Of a DNA stretch of 64,000 bases, positions 10,350 to 23,429 are shown piece by piece. A program made the position numbers and the translations under genes. The first letter of the stretch is position 1. The number at the start of each line of letters is the position of its first letter. This DNA comes from Rotaria sp. Silwood1 (Eukaryota; Rotifera; Eurotatoria; Philodinida; Philodinidae), in contig CAJNOP010000004.1 of assembly GCA_905250075.1 (NCBI GenBank), forward strand, positions 4,170,952 to 4,234,951, written 5' to 3'. The notes under the pieces are model-generated. The model saw only the letters and a program-made list of their open reading frames with translations, was not told the DNA's origin and did not search any database.

Positions 10350-13300
10350 ATGTCTTGGTTATTAAAACAAGCAGAAGATATTCTTAATAAAGTTGATCAA
10401 CAGACTAATGCAGCTATACATCAACATAATATAAAATCAACAACAAAACAAACGAAAGACGAATCAATATCTGATACTTCTTCATTAAACTCATCAAATA
10501 AATTAACATTAAATTTTGATTCAACAAATCGTTCAACTATTGGAAATCGTCTTAATAAAAAAAATGATGATTCTGATCTTATCGATTATCTTAATAGTTC
10601 AACACTTGTAAACAATAAAACAAATCGTACTATACCATTTAATAATGTACTTAGTGATACAACACGTACAGCTAGTTCACCTAATATATTTGTTGATGAT
10701 TCATCAAAACTCACTGAACAACTGTCATCGAAATCAGCTTCCGGTACACCACGATCAACAACACCAGCTGTACAATCTCATGATGATGATGAAGGTCTTG
10801 TTTTAGTAAGATAAATAATAAAAAAAAAAACAATAATTTCTAATATTGATTAATTTTCTTCTTTTTTGAAATCTTATAGAATGTTTCATCTAAACATGAA
10901 ACAAATATTAATAATAAATCTGAAGCTAATTCAAATCAATCAACAAATCTTAAAGATGAAATTGTTAATTCACTTCAAGCTGAAATTGAAACATTAATGC
11001 GTGATAAACGTCAATATGAAAATGAATTACAAATTTATAAACGTCAATTAATTCAATATCAACATCAAATAGCTGAATCAGATGCATTATTACGTGATTT
11101 ACGTGCACGTGAATCTGATTCAATGGAAGTTTTATCTACTAAAGATTCACAAATAGCATTACTTCGTGTTCGTTTAGCTGAATCCGATGAATTATTTAAA
11201 ACAAAAACTTTACAATGTGAACAATTACAAAATCAATGTGCACGTATATTACAAGATCATACAGATTCATCTGGTATACAATCACAAGCATTTGATAATT
11301 TACAATTACGTATAACACAATTAGAACAAGAATTACAACAACGTTTAAATGAAAATGAACGTTTAATTGAAGAAAAAAATCTATTTGAAAAACGTTCAAA
11401 TGATGAACGACAACAATTAATTGAACAATTAAAATTAACTGAAAAACGTTTACATGATGAACGTTTACAAATACATGAACAACAACAACAAACAAAACAT
11501 GCAAAAAATTTAATACATCAATTAGAACAAGATATGAATGAATATAAAGCTAAAGCACAAAGAATTTTACAAACAAAAGATAAATTAATAACTAAACTTA
11601 AAGAAATTGTACAACATAAAAATAATCTACCAATAAGTGGAGATCAACATGGTATGTTAAAAACCGTTTACTATAGAACACCTTATTATATACTAGATTC
11701 CTAAGATAGAAAAAAAAATTTTTTTTTACAAATATCTATTGAAAATTCAAATATAATAGAATCTTTTGTTTGTTTTTCGGTTATGTCTCTCAAAACTCCA
11801 TAAAAAAGTATATCATATAAAAACATCAGTATGAATATTTTACTTCTTAACCAAAGATCTCAAATATAAAATTGGTACTAATCGAAATCTATTAGTTAGA
11901 ATTATCATAGATTTCTACACATTAGAAAAAATATTACAAAGTTGAACTAATATAAAGTTAATTATCTGTTATTTTAAATTTTGTCATTTCAAAAACGATT
12001 TGAGAAATGAAAAATTTGCTGTATTGAGATTGAGAATGAATAAGGATGTAGGTGAAGATAAGGGCAGTCATTAGAATTGAATGAATAATTAATTTCCGTA
12101 TGATCAAGAAAATACTGCTAGCAGCAAAAAAAATCTTCCTGGTTTTTTTTATATCTCTGTTATCTTCTTTTCTAATGATGACTTCCGAGTATGCCTAAAA
12201 ATAAATTGCTATTTTCTGTTATGTATGATAGATTATATTCGTCAAAAATCAAAGATTTAGTAAAAGTTACTCACAATTTGAGATTTATCACGACCCTCAA
12301 TCTAAACTAATCAATCTTTTGTGAGATACAAAATGACTCGTATGTTAATTTTATTACAATATTAAACATAGATATTCCTTAAAGGAAAAAATACCCAAAA
12401 ACTCATGCTATATGAGTATGAGATAAATATTACGAGTGATTTCTCCTGTGAATTTCAAACAATTCATTACACTGAGATAAAAAATAAAACATACAATCGA
12501 AAACTCTTTTAATTACGATCAATATATTCTTTATCATGAATATTTTTGTGAAATATGATCTAAAAACATAGCAGTAAAAACTTGAGTCCACGCACCTGTT
12601 GTTGATATACGATGACAAATCGTATATTAATTGAGTTTTCTTCTAATATATCAACTATTTCCTTATTACATATCTCCAGAGGATAGTGAAGAAGTGTTTA
12701 TTGAAATAGATCGAATAAAATAATTTTTCCATGAATATCAACAGTAGCTACATCCAATTTCGCATTATAATCCGAGTGATAATTACGCTAATAGCTTCTT
12801 ATCAGTTTTTTTGTACTACGTATTAGTTTTTTCTTTAATATGTAATTGGTTCTTAAAGTCATCTGACATAAACTTTATTGATCGATTTTTTATTTATTTT
12901 TTTTTGTTTCTAGACATTGAAACATTAGGTACAAACGACGATTCTTCACTTCATGATGTTCATCTTGTTGGAAATGCATCAACATCACCGTCAATGTCTT
13001 CAAGTTGGGGATCTGTTCAATATGAAGAATTAAAAGCTGAAAATGAATTATTCAAACAAGAATTACAAGCACGTGAATTAACCATACATACATTACGTAG
13101 TGAACTTCAAGAAGCTGAATTACTTGTTCAACATGCTGATGAACAATTACATGAGCAAACAAATCAATTAAATGAACAATTAAAAGATGAACATGCACGT
13201 TTAACATTAACTGAACAAGATTATCGTAAATTAAAACAAGAATTAACTTATATGCATGAAGAATCTCATAAACAAAAACAAATACATATGACACAATTAA

Positions 13301-13896
13301 ATGAACGTGAACGTGAATTAGAACGTCTTCGTTTACAATTAACAGCTAAAACAATAAGTCATGTTAATGATGATGAATTAGAAAAACGTTTACAAACATT
13401 AACTGAATCTTTAATACATAAACAAACAATTATTGAAACATTACAAACAGATAAAAGTTCTTTAACTATGCAATTAGAACGTTTAGAAAAACGTTTAGAT
13501 GATTATGAAAAAATTTCTTCATTAACAACAAATAATTCATTACAACAAACATCAAAACGTCTTCAAACAGCAACATCATCATCAACAATATCAATTGATA
13601 TGGATAATAATGGAATATATGATAATGAACATGACGATACACTTCGTTCTCGTATACCTTTATTACGTGAAACACCATATGATCCTGATATTGCTAAAAA
13701 AGTTAAACGAGCTGCTAATGAACTTGATAGACTCGGTATTCGTTTAGGTGTTTTTCTAAAACGTTATCCAGCTGTACGTCTTGGCGTTATTTTTTATGCT
13801 ATACTTCTTCATTTATGGACATTAATTGTTCTTTTTACATATACGCCAGAAGTTCATGGCAATTTAAATCCACTTGATATGTCAAAAAAACCCTAA
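10350..13896 (+). CDS. GOLGA5: Golgin-84 (golgin subfamily A member 5)
   Basis: Three exons, 10350-10805, 10880-11651 and 12914-13896, join in phase (0, then 1) to give 736 residues, close to the human protein (about 731). Golgin-84 is a tail-anchored coiled-coil tether of Golgi membranes, working with the COG complex and Rab1 in intra-Golgi traffic and cisternal organisation. The N-terminus MSWLLKQAEDILNKVDQ is the conserved start. A Ser/Thr-rich linker follows to about residue 150, then a long Glu/Gln/Leu-rich coiled coil to about residue 620. The C-terminus is highly conserved: RSRIPLLRETPYDPDIAKK, then KRYPAVR, then a membrane anchor at about 697-717 and the lumenal tail YTPEVHG. Intron 1 is 74 bp. 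Intron 2 (11652-12913, 1262 bp) is unusually long and holds no feature I can name. Confidence 0.95.
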
Positions 13897-14432
13897 GACA
13901 GTGATATTATATCCATATTTACTTACTTTCTTTCTTTCATTTTTTTTATATATGTAAATAATTTTTTCTTTTTTTTTTTTTTTTGGGAAAATAATATACG
14001 GATTTAGCATTCTTCAGAACAAACTAATTTGCACTATCAATCATGGCAAAATTTGAAAAATTCTCAGTTATAAATTTGTTATGCTAAGATTCAAAACGCC
14101 TTCGAGTACAACTTATTTCATTGATCAAATGGCATGAAAACAGTTTTTGCTATGGGAAATAAACTTAGCTGTCTATGAATAAAAACAAATAAAGTATCAC
14201 ATATACTTTAACAATATACAATATTTTATTTACGAAATATTTTGAAGAATCTTAGATGAACCTAATCCATGCGTTTCCAGTTCGTTACTCTTCCGTTACC
14301 TTCATTATCGCATGATTCTATCGAATAAAACAATAGAATTTTCCAAGTATTTCGGTCGATCATAATAAAAAAAAACTAAATCTATTTAGAAAATAGAATT
14401 CAGGTTGATTCAACAAAATCTTTCTTTTCACA
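13897..14432. other. Downstream flank of golgin-84
   Basis: AT-rich 3' flank with T-runs; no gene is seen. Confidence 0.4.
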
Positions 14433-14613
14433 TCCAAGACAACATTTGTACCAAACCCATGCTTTAGTTTCACATCTATTAGTTGCTTTAATATTAAGTT
14501 TAACTATGATGTCATATAGAGGTGTTTCAATGGTTGCATTTGAATTAGATAGAACAATATGTCGAGCACATTATCGAGAAAAATTGCAACAATTATATGC
14601 TACGAGCATATAG
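14433..14613 (+). pseudogene. Possible membrane-protein fragment
   Basis: One frame stays open for about 58 codons and ends with TAG at 14611-14613. It contains a hydrophobic stretch (SHLLVALILSLTMM) followed by a basic segment (RAHYREKLQQLYATSI). There is no ATG at its head, and no matching exon upstream was found. It may be a remnant or chance. Confidence 0.2.
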
Positions 14614-14951
14614 TTCTTCAAAGATATCTAGTTCAATAAATTACTTTTTCAAAAGTTATAGAAAATTTTATATGAAAATAACCAGCATAAAAACCAAAAT
14701 CTTACAAATCTAAAATTATTCTGATCAAATATCAACACAATAGAAAATCATAAATTATCATCAAAGGCAACCGAATAGCTAAATATTATCTTAAAGTTTT
14801 AAAAAGTGTACTTTGTTCCCTTTCCATACAGATTTCTTCTCATGATAGTTGAGTGACAGAAAATTTCATTGGACTTTATATTTGCAAGTAAAAATTAGTA
14901 TTTTATCACTCATTACTTTGTGAAGAGCAATCATATTAAAAAATATATATA

Positions 14952-15723
14952 CAAAGTGTTTCAAAAATCGGCGTAAAAGTAAATTTGAATATCTTCACTA
15001 TTTATCAAACTTAATCAATTCATTTTTTTTTCAAATGGTAGACGCCAGCGCGAAGTTTTTTTTCTGATTCGGAGAAGTTTCTCAAATATTGCTCAAAGTT
15101 ATCACTTTCGACTGAAATACAAAAAGCAGTTGTTTCTCAACTTTTAAAATCTCGTTGTGTAGTGTTTGGTTTTTAACGCTTTAGTTTGTTGCATTATTGT
15201 AGCTTTTGCATTGGCCAGATGTTGATCCATTATTTTTGTGTATTTGTTTTGCTATTTTACTACAAAAAGAAGCCTAATAGTGCCAAGTCTGGTGACCATG
15301 TGGCTCATAAGATTGAGTCATTTCTTCCAGTTCATCAATCATTGTTCCGAAACATAAAGCAATTTCATGAGCTCCGTGATCATCAGACTTGGCACAATTA
15401 GACATCTTTTTATGGTGAACTATCGAAATAAATGCATAGAAATCATAGTACAAGATTTGGCCGATGCAAACGTCATAAAAATGCAAAAACCTGAAGCATT
15501 TAAAGACAAAGACTATGTAACGAGCTTTTGAAAATCGAGAAACAACTGATTTTTGTATTTCAGTCGAAAGCAGTACCTTTGAACAGTATTCGAGAAATTT
15601 CTCCAAATTAGAAATATACTTTCCAGTAGTATCTATCATTTGAAAAACAATTAATTGATTAAGTTTGATAGACAGTGGAGCTATTAAAATTTACTTTCCC
15701 ATCGGACTTTTGGAGCACTGCTG
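14952..15723. mobile_element. Foldback element of about 770 bp
   Basis: The two halves are inverted copies of each other almost to the centre (about 15340). Paired blocks include ATCAAACTTAATCAATT near 15007 with its complement near 15650, TTTCGACTGAAATACAAAAA at 15108, and GTGCCAAGTCTG near 15290 with its complement near 15390. The ends resemble each other imperfectly (AGTGTTTCAAAAATC and AGTGCTCCAAAAGTC) and the left flank is TATATA. Open frames on both strands here (for example 15274-15639 minus) are translations of the foldback. Confidence 0.75.
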
Positions 15724-16123
15724 ATGCCTTCGAGTGTGTGTGTTAATCATAGAGATTTCAGATTCTTGTTAAAATGTAACGAAAAAATTGTCGCTACAAG
15801 TTAATAAAGTCTGCATTTTAAAATTTTTGCTAATAACTATGTTGAATAGTGCTAAAACAATCACAAACATTTCCAGGATTCACATCTATCTTGTATGAAA
15901 AATATTAATTATTTATTTGTCCACTTATTTTCGTTTTCTATTTTGTACCGAAACTTTTCATTCTTTTATTTTCTAGAAATAAAATAAGTACATAACTAAC
16001 ACTACATCGATACGTTAATACCAAGTCACAAAATGTAATGGATATGAAAAATTCGAAAATTGTCTGCCAGCTTTGGCTCGATGTCTGTTTTGACTAATGA
16101 TTATACAATTTCGATAAGAATAG

Positions 16124-16223
16124 NNNNNNNNNNNNNNNNNNNNNNNNNNNNNNNNNNNNNNNNNNNNNNNNNNNNNNNNNNNNNNNNNNNNNNNNNNNNN
16201 NNNNNNNNNNNNNNNNNNNNNNN
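16124..16223. other. Assembly gap (100 N)
   Basis: Exactly 100 Ns, the conventional size for a scaffold gap of unknown length. Sequence order across it should be treated with caution. Confidence 0.99.
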
Positions 16224-17001
16224 GTCCGCTTCGATTGTTTCATTCTGTCTGGAAAAAAACGAATGTTTTGCAATGTCGCGTATGAGAATGATTCAGACAT
16301 GTTGAGTATCATGGATTTATGAAGCTTTTTTATTCGAGAAAAGCTGCATTGTACCGAAATCGCCAATCAATCTGTATGTCTGGGACATTGAAGAAGATTC
16401 GTCATTCGTATGTGCCAGTATCTCGTAAGTCTCACTACGAATCAACCAATTTTGAATAAAAACCTTTATGAGTGCTCGATTTTCTATGTCCAAATCAGGA
16501 TCTTACATGATAGTGAAAGTCTGTTCGTCGTCTAGAAAGAGTGAAATGGCAGAAGCTGACTGGAGTGATATATAATAAAAATGTACACTCTAAATGATGA
16601 TGTAAGTGACATGATCCACAAACGCAGTACTGGCTCACCAGTTGCACGAACTTTTCGGGCAACCTGATACCAATACTGTAAAATATAAAGGTGATATACA
16701 AAAAATTCTGACTGTCGTAAAATTGCTTTCGAATATGTCAAATATTTATTTTCCTCATGCCAATTCGTTCAGTTCTATTAAATCATAACTAAAGAAGAAA
16801 AATAGATGTTGGTGAGTTTTTGAAGTGTGGTTACATGACATTGACAGTCCATATCTTGAAATTCCATTATATCGGTTCATGCATGTTATGGGCAGTTCAT
16901 ATTTTGAAATACTTAGTTTGCTAGCGAGGACATACACTTAACTACAATATCATCAATCTTCCTAACTTACACCGTACAACCATGAATTGTGAAATAATTA
17001 T
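16224..17001. other. Post-gap DNA with one mariner-like terminus
   Basis: Read on the minus strand, about 16668-16640 begins TCAGGTTGCCCGAAAAGTTC after TA, which resembles a mariner inverted-repeat end. No partner end is visible up to the gap. The channel gene at 17008 loses its 3' exons in this interval. Confidence 0.35.
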
Positions 17002-17007
17002 ACTTAC

Positions 17008-18059
17008 ATGTATGCCTGTATGCAAAGTGTATAACAAACACCTTGTGAATATGCATAATCAGCACCTTCATATTCATTAAACATTGCTTGCATAGCAAGT
17101 GGTGTCTTTGTTGTACAATCTGTATATGGTGATGATAAGAATTGATTAGTCTTTTTCTTGTAACCAAGTCTATGTCTTCGTCCAGGTGCAAGCAGAGTGC
17201 CAGCTACATCAATAAGTGGTAATTGTGTATTGTCATGAATCATAGCAATCATTCCTACTGACACGTCTATTTTAACGGAAAAAAAAGAAGAAACATATTA
17301 TGAGATATGCTATGGAAACAAACCTTCTGAAGCATATGGAACATATAGATGACTTTGTGCATAAAGACGTAAAATAAGTTTTCCTGATCCTCCATCATCA
17401 TTTGTATATCGAAGATCACTTCCATTTGTTGTTTTTGTTTTAGCATTAAATGTAAAGCATTGACCGTAGGTAGAAGACAAAAATGAGATAAAATCATTAG
17501 TTGTACAGGTTTTGTCATTGTAGACACATTCGATTAACATAGTATCGAGAGAAAAAAAATACTGAGTGATAGGTGCACCTGTATTTAGCTGAACTTGTAA
17601 AAAATCACGAAGAAGAAGAGTCTGTTCCGCAGTAAATGTAGTTGTATCATTCGTATTTGTTGCATTAATGGAATTTGTATAATTTAAAAAAGGTCCAATT
17701 AAATGATCATAACGAACTGGTGAATAATTACAAAATGTAACTGCAGGAAATACTTGTGATCGTTCAACAAAAATTGATACAGATGTTTGTGTTGGATATT
17801 CAAAATAATTTTTAATCGTTTGAGTAACAGAATAAATCATAATGCCAGTAAAAATAAAAAATGAAACTGTCCAGAAAATACAATTATGTTTACTTTGACT
17901 TCGTGCAATACCAGGTAAACCATGAGTGGATGTATTCAAAGCAAATTCTCGAACTATAGAACGAGGTTGATGATTAGATGATTCTAATTTCTTTGCTTCT
18001 TTTGCCATCGAAATAACTGGAACCACATGATTATTCGTCGTATTTGTCATGGCTCTCAT
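17008..18059 (-). CDS. DEG/ENaC (amiloride-sensitive type) channel, 5' half only
   Basis: Two exons, 18059-17324 and 17266-17008, join in phase 1 across a 57-bp intron. The open frame extends to 18110 but begins there with GTG; the first ATG is at 18059. DEG/ENaC subunits form trimeric sodium channels gated by protons, peptides or force. Seen: a basic N-terminus, the pre-TM1 segment (HGLPGIARS), TM1 (FWTVSFFIFTGIMIYSV), then the extracellular start with FPAVTFCNYSPVR, which is a family hallmark. Exon 2 carries LAPGRRHRLGYKKK, SSPYTDC and GVCYTLCIQAY, all typical ectodomain motifs. It ends at a good donor (GTAAGT, phase 2), but no following exon can be found before the gap at 16223. The Cys-rich remainder, TM2 and the selectivity filter are missing. 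Either the gene is truncated or the assembly is wrong here. Confidence 0.85.
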
Positions 18060-21000
18060 TCTTAATTTAATATAATATAATAGTACTTTATATGTTGATG
18101 TGAATTTCACAAGTAGATGTTAGACTTTTTTTCTGCGTAAATAAGTATGATATTGCTGTTTTTGAATGTGATCAAATTTTATATGTAAATTATAAAAATC
18201 AATGATCGATTGATAAATTATTTAAGCACGGAAATGACTTGCGATGATTTGATGTTCTTATATAAAAAAAATATTGTTTACAAAAGTAGCGGAAAGTAAT
18301 ATATTCATTCTTTTCTATTTTCTATCACAAATGGAAAGGAGTTAAAGAAAAATTTTTTGACAACTTCATTGATGTCAATATTAATTTTATTTTACGTGTG
18401 TTTACAAAAGAATAGTTCTCTAGTAACTCTTGTTTGATCACCAATATTGGTTCCTTTTCCCCCTCGAGTAATAATTAACATACTAAAAGAAAAAGATTTT
18501 CGGAAAAAGAGAGACATAGTGAATATTTTTTTTATCAAGAACAAAGAATCAATAACACCCTTGAGATGAGATTCTTTTTTCTAGTTTACTTTACAAATGT
18601 AAGCGTCTTTTCGATTTAAACGATAACGACACTTGGCAAACAATTATCTTCATTTGGTTCAAAACGTTCCAATAGTTTATTTGATTGAATAGTTTAGTCA
18701 TTTTTGAAATTTAAATTATTTTCTTTTGTTTAGTTGTAGTCTGTTATCGAAGAGATACATTCATTGATTATGATAGGATTAACACTTAGTGATGTCGACA
18801 GACTATATTCACTTATCTCTTGCTAATTAATACGTTCCATTAAGCATTGTAGGATAATGTTTCTTTTATTACATTTATTGCAAGCTACTCTAAGATAGAA
18901 TCGAACGAGCGGTTGATATCGTTGATAAGTCTCATTAAATGAAAACGATGTTCAAAGATTGAGATGTACAAAACTATGCTTTCATATTATTAGATTAATA
19001 AACATGAATTAAAAAAAGATGATCAATATTGTAGGAGTAATTATGTGTTTTGCATCAAACAAAATTGAACATAGGTCCGAATAGGGCGTTCTAAATTGAA
19101 CACAACCGATGTAAAGAATCGCTAGAAGCTCAGTAATTCTCAATACGAGGCATATGTTTTTGTATGTAAAAAACAAACTAATTCTTCGAATTTCTAATCG
19201 AATTTTAGAATATTTTGAATGTTGAGAAATACCGGATTCCTAGCCATTCTTCATGTTAGTTGTGTGTAATTTGGAATGCTCTCCCCGAATTTTTTCTTAA
19301 ATTTCTTTAATGTAGATCACACGTTTCAAAATCTGCTGAAATCGACCGAAAAACTAAAGAAAAAACAAATTTTTCATCAATTTTGAAACCTTTGTTTTCT
19401 GTTTCGTGTATTTCGACTATAGCTTCGAATAGAGCAAAAAGAAACTAGCCATGATTGATCTAGACAACCTACAGAAACTACATTCTCAATATGGAAAAAA
19501 ATGTCGTCAATGACTTTATATTGTAGGAATTGGTATATGCTTGTCGTAATATGACTCTCCATTTTTTTCTAAAGAAGTTTATTCAAAAATACAAGTTTTT
19601 GTAGATTTGAATTATTTATTAAAATGAAGACAGTAACAAAAGTTAACTGCCACTTTTTTTGCTTATATCTAAGATACTTGTGAATATAATTGATGATCGA
19701 TAATGAATCAGAGAGAAAATCAAGCGATCAATTTAAAGCATTATTCAAATCATGCTGATATTCGTAAAGTAAAACTCTCTTAGTCATTAATTCCGTAATA
19801 TATCCTAACTTTATTATGAATTACAGTTCGCACTGTTATTATCTTTACAAAGAATAAAAATCAACAGATAATTGATTCGTCTTTTTCATGGTCATGCATG
19901 AAAAAGTTAATAAAATAAATTTTTTAATTCAGATAGAATACAAGAATATAAATTTGATTTAATCGTTCGTAGTTGAAATTTAACCTTCTTTTACTATCAA
20001 TGACTTCTGAAAGTCACAAATTTAGTAAATTAAAATTTAAAAACGAGAGAAAAACCAGCATGAATTATAAAATAGATCTATATTTTTCAGTAGAATATAA
20101 CCATTCCGCGTCAACTTACTGCTCGTCAGCTGTTATGAAAATTAAATTTACTAACGGTAACTTTTATTAATAACTAATTATTAGCATGAAAAATCATAGC
20201 TAGCCTATATTTGTCAATGCACCATTGTATACTGTTTAATACCACATGAATTTCATATCGAATCGTCTTGATTGTAATTACAATAAAGTTTCATTCTTAC
20301 AGGTGAAAATAATTATTATGAAATTTGAAAGAATGTTTTGATATGATTTTCGGTCGATCTATCGATAGGTATAAATCGAGAAATTTATAGAGAATATTGC
20401 AAATTTAAGATTTCATGCATGTTAAATTAAGTACACTGTATGTGAGAGAAGTATCTCGTTGACCTAATTAAGAAATATTTATTCAACATTTTGGAATTAC
20501 ATACTTGTTATTAGTTATCCATTGATTCATATTAATTAATAAGTATATACAAACATCTTTAATTTAAAAAAATAGCTCGGAAGAAAACAGTCAAGAATTC
20601 ACAATCAACCTGTGTCTAACTTTTTTACATGTAAAAAGTTAGAAATTATATCACTTTTATTTTATTCTTTAATTTAAATTCATGTTAATGTCATACTTGA
20701 ATAAATTCTCTTTGCCAATGAGAAAAATAAATTTATTTGCTTTCATTATATAATGTGTCCAAGATATTATTTTGTGAAACACAATCAAAAAGTATAGAGA
20801 TAAAAATTTGAACTTTCTCCCATATAGACAGTAACAAATGTTGTTGATATACGATCATATGCCATACATCGATAACGTCTTCTTAGAATAAGGCGCGTAG
20901 TCAAAGTTCTGCGATATTTTTTCTTTTGTATGTAACTCTATTCAGGAACATGATAAAACCTTGTTTTTTTTTGTCAAAAGATTAGTCATCGATTGATCTA

Positions 21001-21584
21001 CTCAGATCACAAGACCATATCTTTATAGCTAGTTTTGAAATTTAAACGGACTATCAGTAATGAACACGTGCATGAATCAATTGATTTGGATGCTATAGCC
21101 TACAATAAAACCTTTTCTTATTGCTGTATTACTCTCAAACTGCATCATCTGAAAACCAGTGAAGTCGATGTACAAATCCTTAGGTTAAATTTTCTCAACT
21201 GTCTGAAAGAAATAGTAAAAAAGAATTAAGTTTAACAAAATAATAAACGGATAGCTTGACTTCAACTGAAGATGATGAAAATATGTTGTGGAGAAACCAG
21301 TACTGATCTCATGAGAAGTATTGCTAAGAACAAAATTACATACAAAAGAAAAAATGTTGTAATGTATCCTATAATAGATAGAATAAAATAATCTTCTAGT
21401 GAATAACAAAAACAACTAAATTATATTTTATATTTTGATTCTGTAGAGGTTATCATTTAATCATGAAAAACATTTATTGAAAACACATTTTGTTAGAAAA
21501 GTTCTACTACGAACCAACAGATCGAATTAGAAAAACAACAAAAAACAATGGTGCAAACATATTCTGTGTCTTTTGACTTGTTGA
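18060..21584. other. Long intergenic stretch
   Basis: About 3.5 kb without a gene I can support. Open frames of 61-65 codons (19377-19562, 19973-20170, 21035-21229) lack splice context or codon structure. The part next to 18059 presumably holds the channel promoter. Confidence 0.45.
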
Positions 21585-21902
21585 TTAAAGTCGACTTTCA
21601 TCACCATAGGGAAAACACAATTTTCGAGATAAACCAGATTTTCTAACACGTGAAAAGTAACATATACGTGGCAGTAGTACACTCCGTTGTCGAATATCTT
21701 TCGAAGACATTGATGAAAGCTTTTTGATTAAGTTGGAATGTAGTTTGTTTGGTATTTGATGATGTTTATGATGAAATAAAAAGATGTTCTGGGTGCTGCT
21801 TGTAGTAGTTGAAGTCATAGTAGGCATTGTGTTAACTTGTAATATTGAAGAACAACAGATAATTATTAATAAACACATACAAATTGCAAGGTTAGAAGCC
21901 AT
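21585..21902 (-). CDS. Candidate secreted peptide precursor (105 aa)
   Basis: Starts with a true ATG at 21902 and a clean signal peptide (about residues 1-25, LAICMCLLIIICCSSILQV). A Thr/Ser-rich linker and a His-rich segment follow. The C-terminal third is highly basic, with potential processing sites (KK, RQR, RVRK, RK), and has two cysteines: RICYFSR..13 residues further..LCFPYG. The size, signal peptide and basic, two-cysteine C-terminus fit a neuropeptide or hormone precursor. CYF recalls allatostatin-C peptides, but the Cys spacing does not match that family, so I do not name it. It is intronless as read; a small antimicrobial peptide is an alternative. Confidence 0.5.
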   Translation of the reverse strand: MASNLAICMCLLIIICCSSILQVNTMPTMTSTTTSSTQNIFLFHHKHHQIPNKLHSNLIKKLSSMSSKDIRQRSVLLPRICYFSRVRKSGLSRKLCFPYGDESRL

Positions 21903-22186
21903 TGATAGTAGAATAATGAAATAGAAATGTCAATAGATCAGAAGAATTTATTTAAATATAAAAAAAAGAAAAGTCATTGTTTCTAACAAAGTCATAGTCA
22001 TGTTTAACAAACTACCATTAACCAGATGTTATACTCATTATTTCTCTCGTCTATGACCAATAATTTTGCTAACATCCATCTTTCATAAACCGTATGTTAA
22101 AGTTATGAAAAATCATGAATTCAAATAATGTTGAAATGATCAAATACGTTTCCAAGAATGACCAAAATATGAAGAAAAATATCTGT

Positions 22187-22536
22187 ATATATATGGGGGT
22201 TACAAATTTGACTGGTACCCCGTTTTGATACAGTCCAATTGTAAGGATAAAACCTACTATTGTCCGGGCCATATAAGAGAGGATCCTACATAACCCTGGA
22301 TTGGCCCGAACAACACCATGTTTTATCCTTACAATAGTAGAGAAACGCTGCCTGCCTTATCGTGGGGTCTGGTAGCGTTTCTCTACTATTGTAAGGATAA
22401 AACATGGTGTTGTTCGGGCCAATCCAGGGTTATGTAGGATCCTCTCTTATATGGCCCGGACAATAGTAGGTTTTATCCTTACAATTGGACTGTATCAAAA
22501 CGGGGTACCAGTCAAATTTGTAACCCCCATATATAT
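22187..22536. mobile_element. Perfect hairpin element (163-bp arms, 24-base loop)
   Basis: Positions 22187-22349 are an exact reverse complement of 22374-22536, by letter comparison of both arms; the loop is 22350-22373. The ends are ATATATATGGGGGTTAC and its complement, inside a TATATA context. Within each arm TTTTATCCTTACAAT occurs twice in opposite orientation, so smaller hairpins are nested. The unit has no coding capacity and is MITE-like. The lack of any arm mismatch suggests a very recent insertion or arm homogenisation. Confidence 0.9.
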
Positions 22537-23429
22537 TATTAATTCGATAATCAGATCATAGCTTTCAGTTTCCTCCAAAATGTTCGAGTTTCTGCCAATT
22601 GGTTATAGTTGCGAGGTAACTCTGGACAGAAACCGAATTTTGAAACACAATTTGCCTTTCTTTGGCAGAAAGCGGAATACAAAATAAGCAGAGAATATTG
22701 GTGGTTGATGGATATGGTTCTAGGAGGTCCTAGAAGATGGATGACCTGGTGACAGGTTGTCTGTTTTAGGAGAGATCGGATCATAGTGAATTTCGTTCTT
22801 CTCCCTCTCTACAGCCCCTAATTCTATTATTTCGAAAATAGAAGCCTTTTCTGCCGAATTTTCAGTCCGTTCATCCCTAAAAGTATATATAACCCTGGAT
22901 CAAATTTTAATGGAATGGTAATTTAAATGCATTTAATCGTTTTGATCTAATTGCTTTTTTTTTAATCATCTTCTTTCCATTGGAAATATTTAATATTAAT
23001 GTTTTTTATGATATTCTAGGTTTTTTTTTGAAGAATATTAATTTCTATACCTAGCATGTGTAAAATGTTCTAAAAGAAAATATCATAGTAATCATATAGG
23101 TTTTATATCAACGAAAGTAAAATTTTCCCAGATGGTGAGCGTTGTTTTTATGACACATTATTCTGTTGATGTAACCATAGTAATAGTAGAAAATATTTTA
23201 TTAACTAGATGTGAGTAATTCAATAACTATATAACAAGAAACATGGCAATTGACTATTTTCAGTAATAATGAATTGAACAGAAAATATTAAATATAATTG
23301 GAAGATTATATGCAAATAATAAACAGTATTAACAGATTCCTGATAGATAAAAAAAAGACTGAAAATTGATTAAGTGTGAATTAAGATAATATACTATTCT
23401 TTCAATACGAAATTGAAGGAAGTTGTTTA
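22537..23429. other. Intergenic DNA
   Basis: No gene is supported. A 77-codon open frame (22551-22784, minus) looks accidental. Confidence 0.4.

Noticed and set aside
11196-11504. Open frame on the minus strand within golgin-84
   Set aside because: Antisense shadow of the coiled-coil exon; the same holds for 13052-13294 and 13466-13678.
15274-15639. 121-codon open frame, minus strand
   Set aside because: It lies wholly inside the foldback at 14952-15723 and its antisense partner is also open; explained by the repeat.
16060-16305. Open frames running through the N block
   Set aside because: Translation across unknown bases is meaningless.
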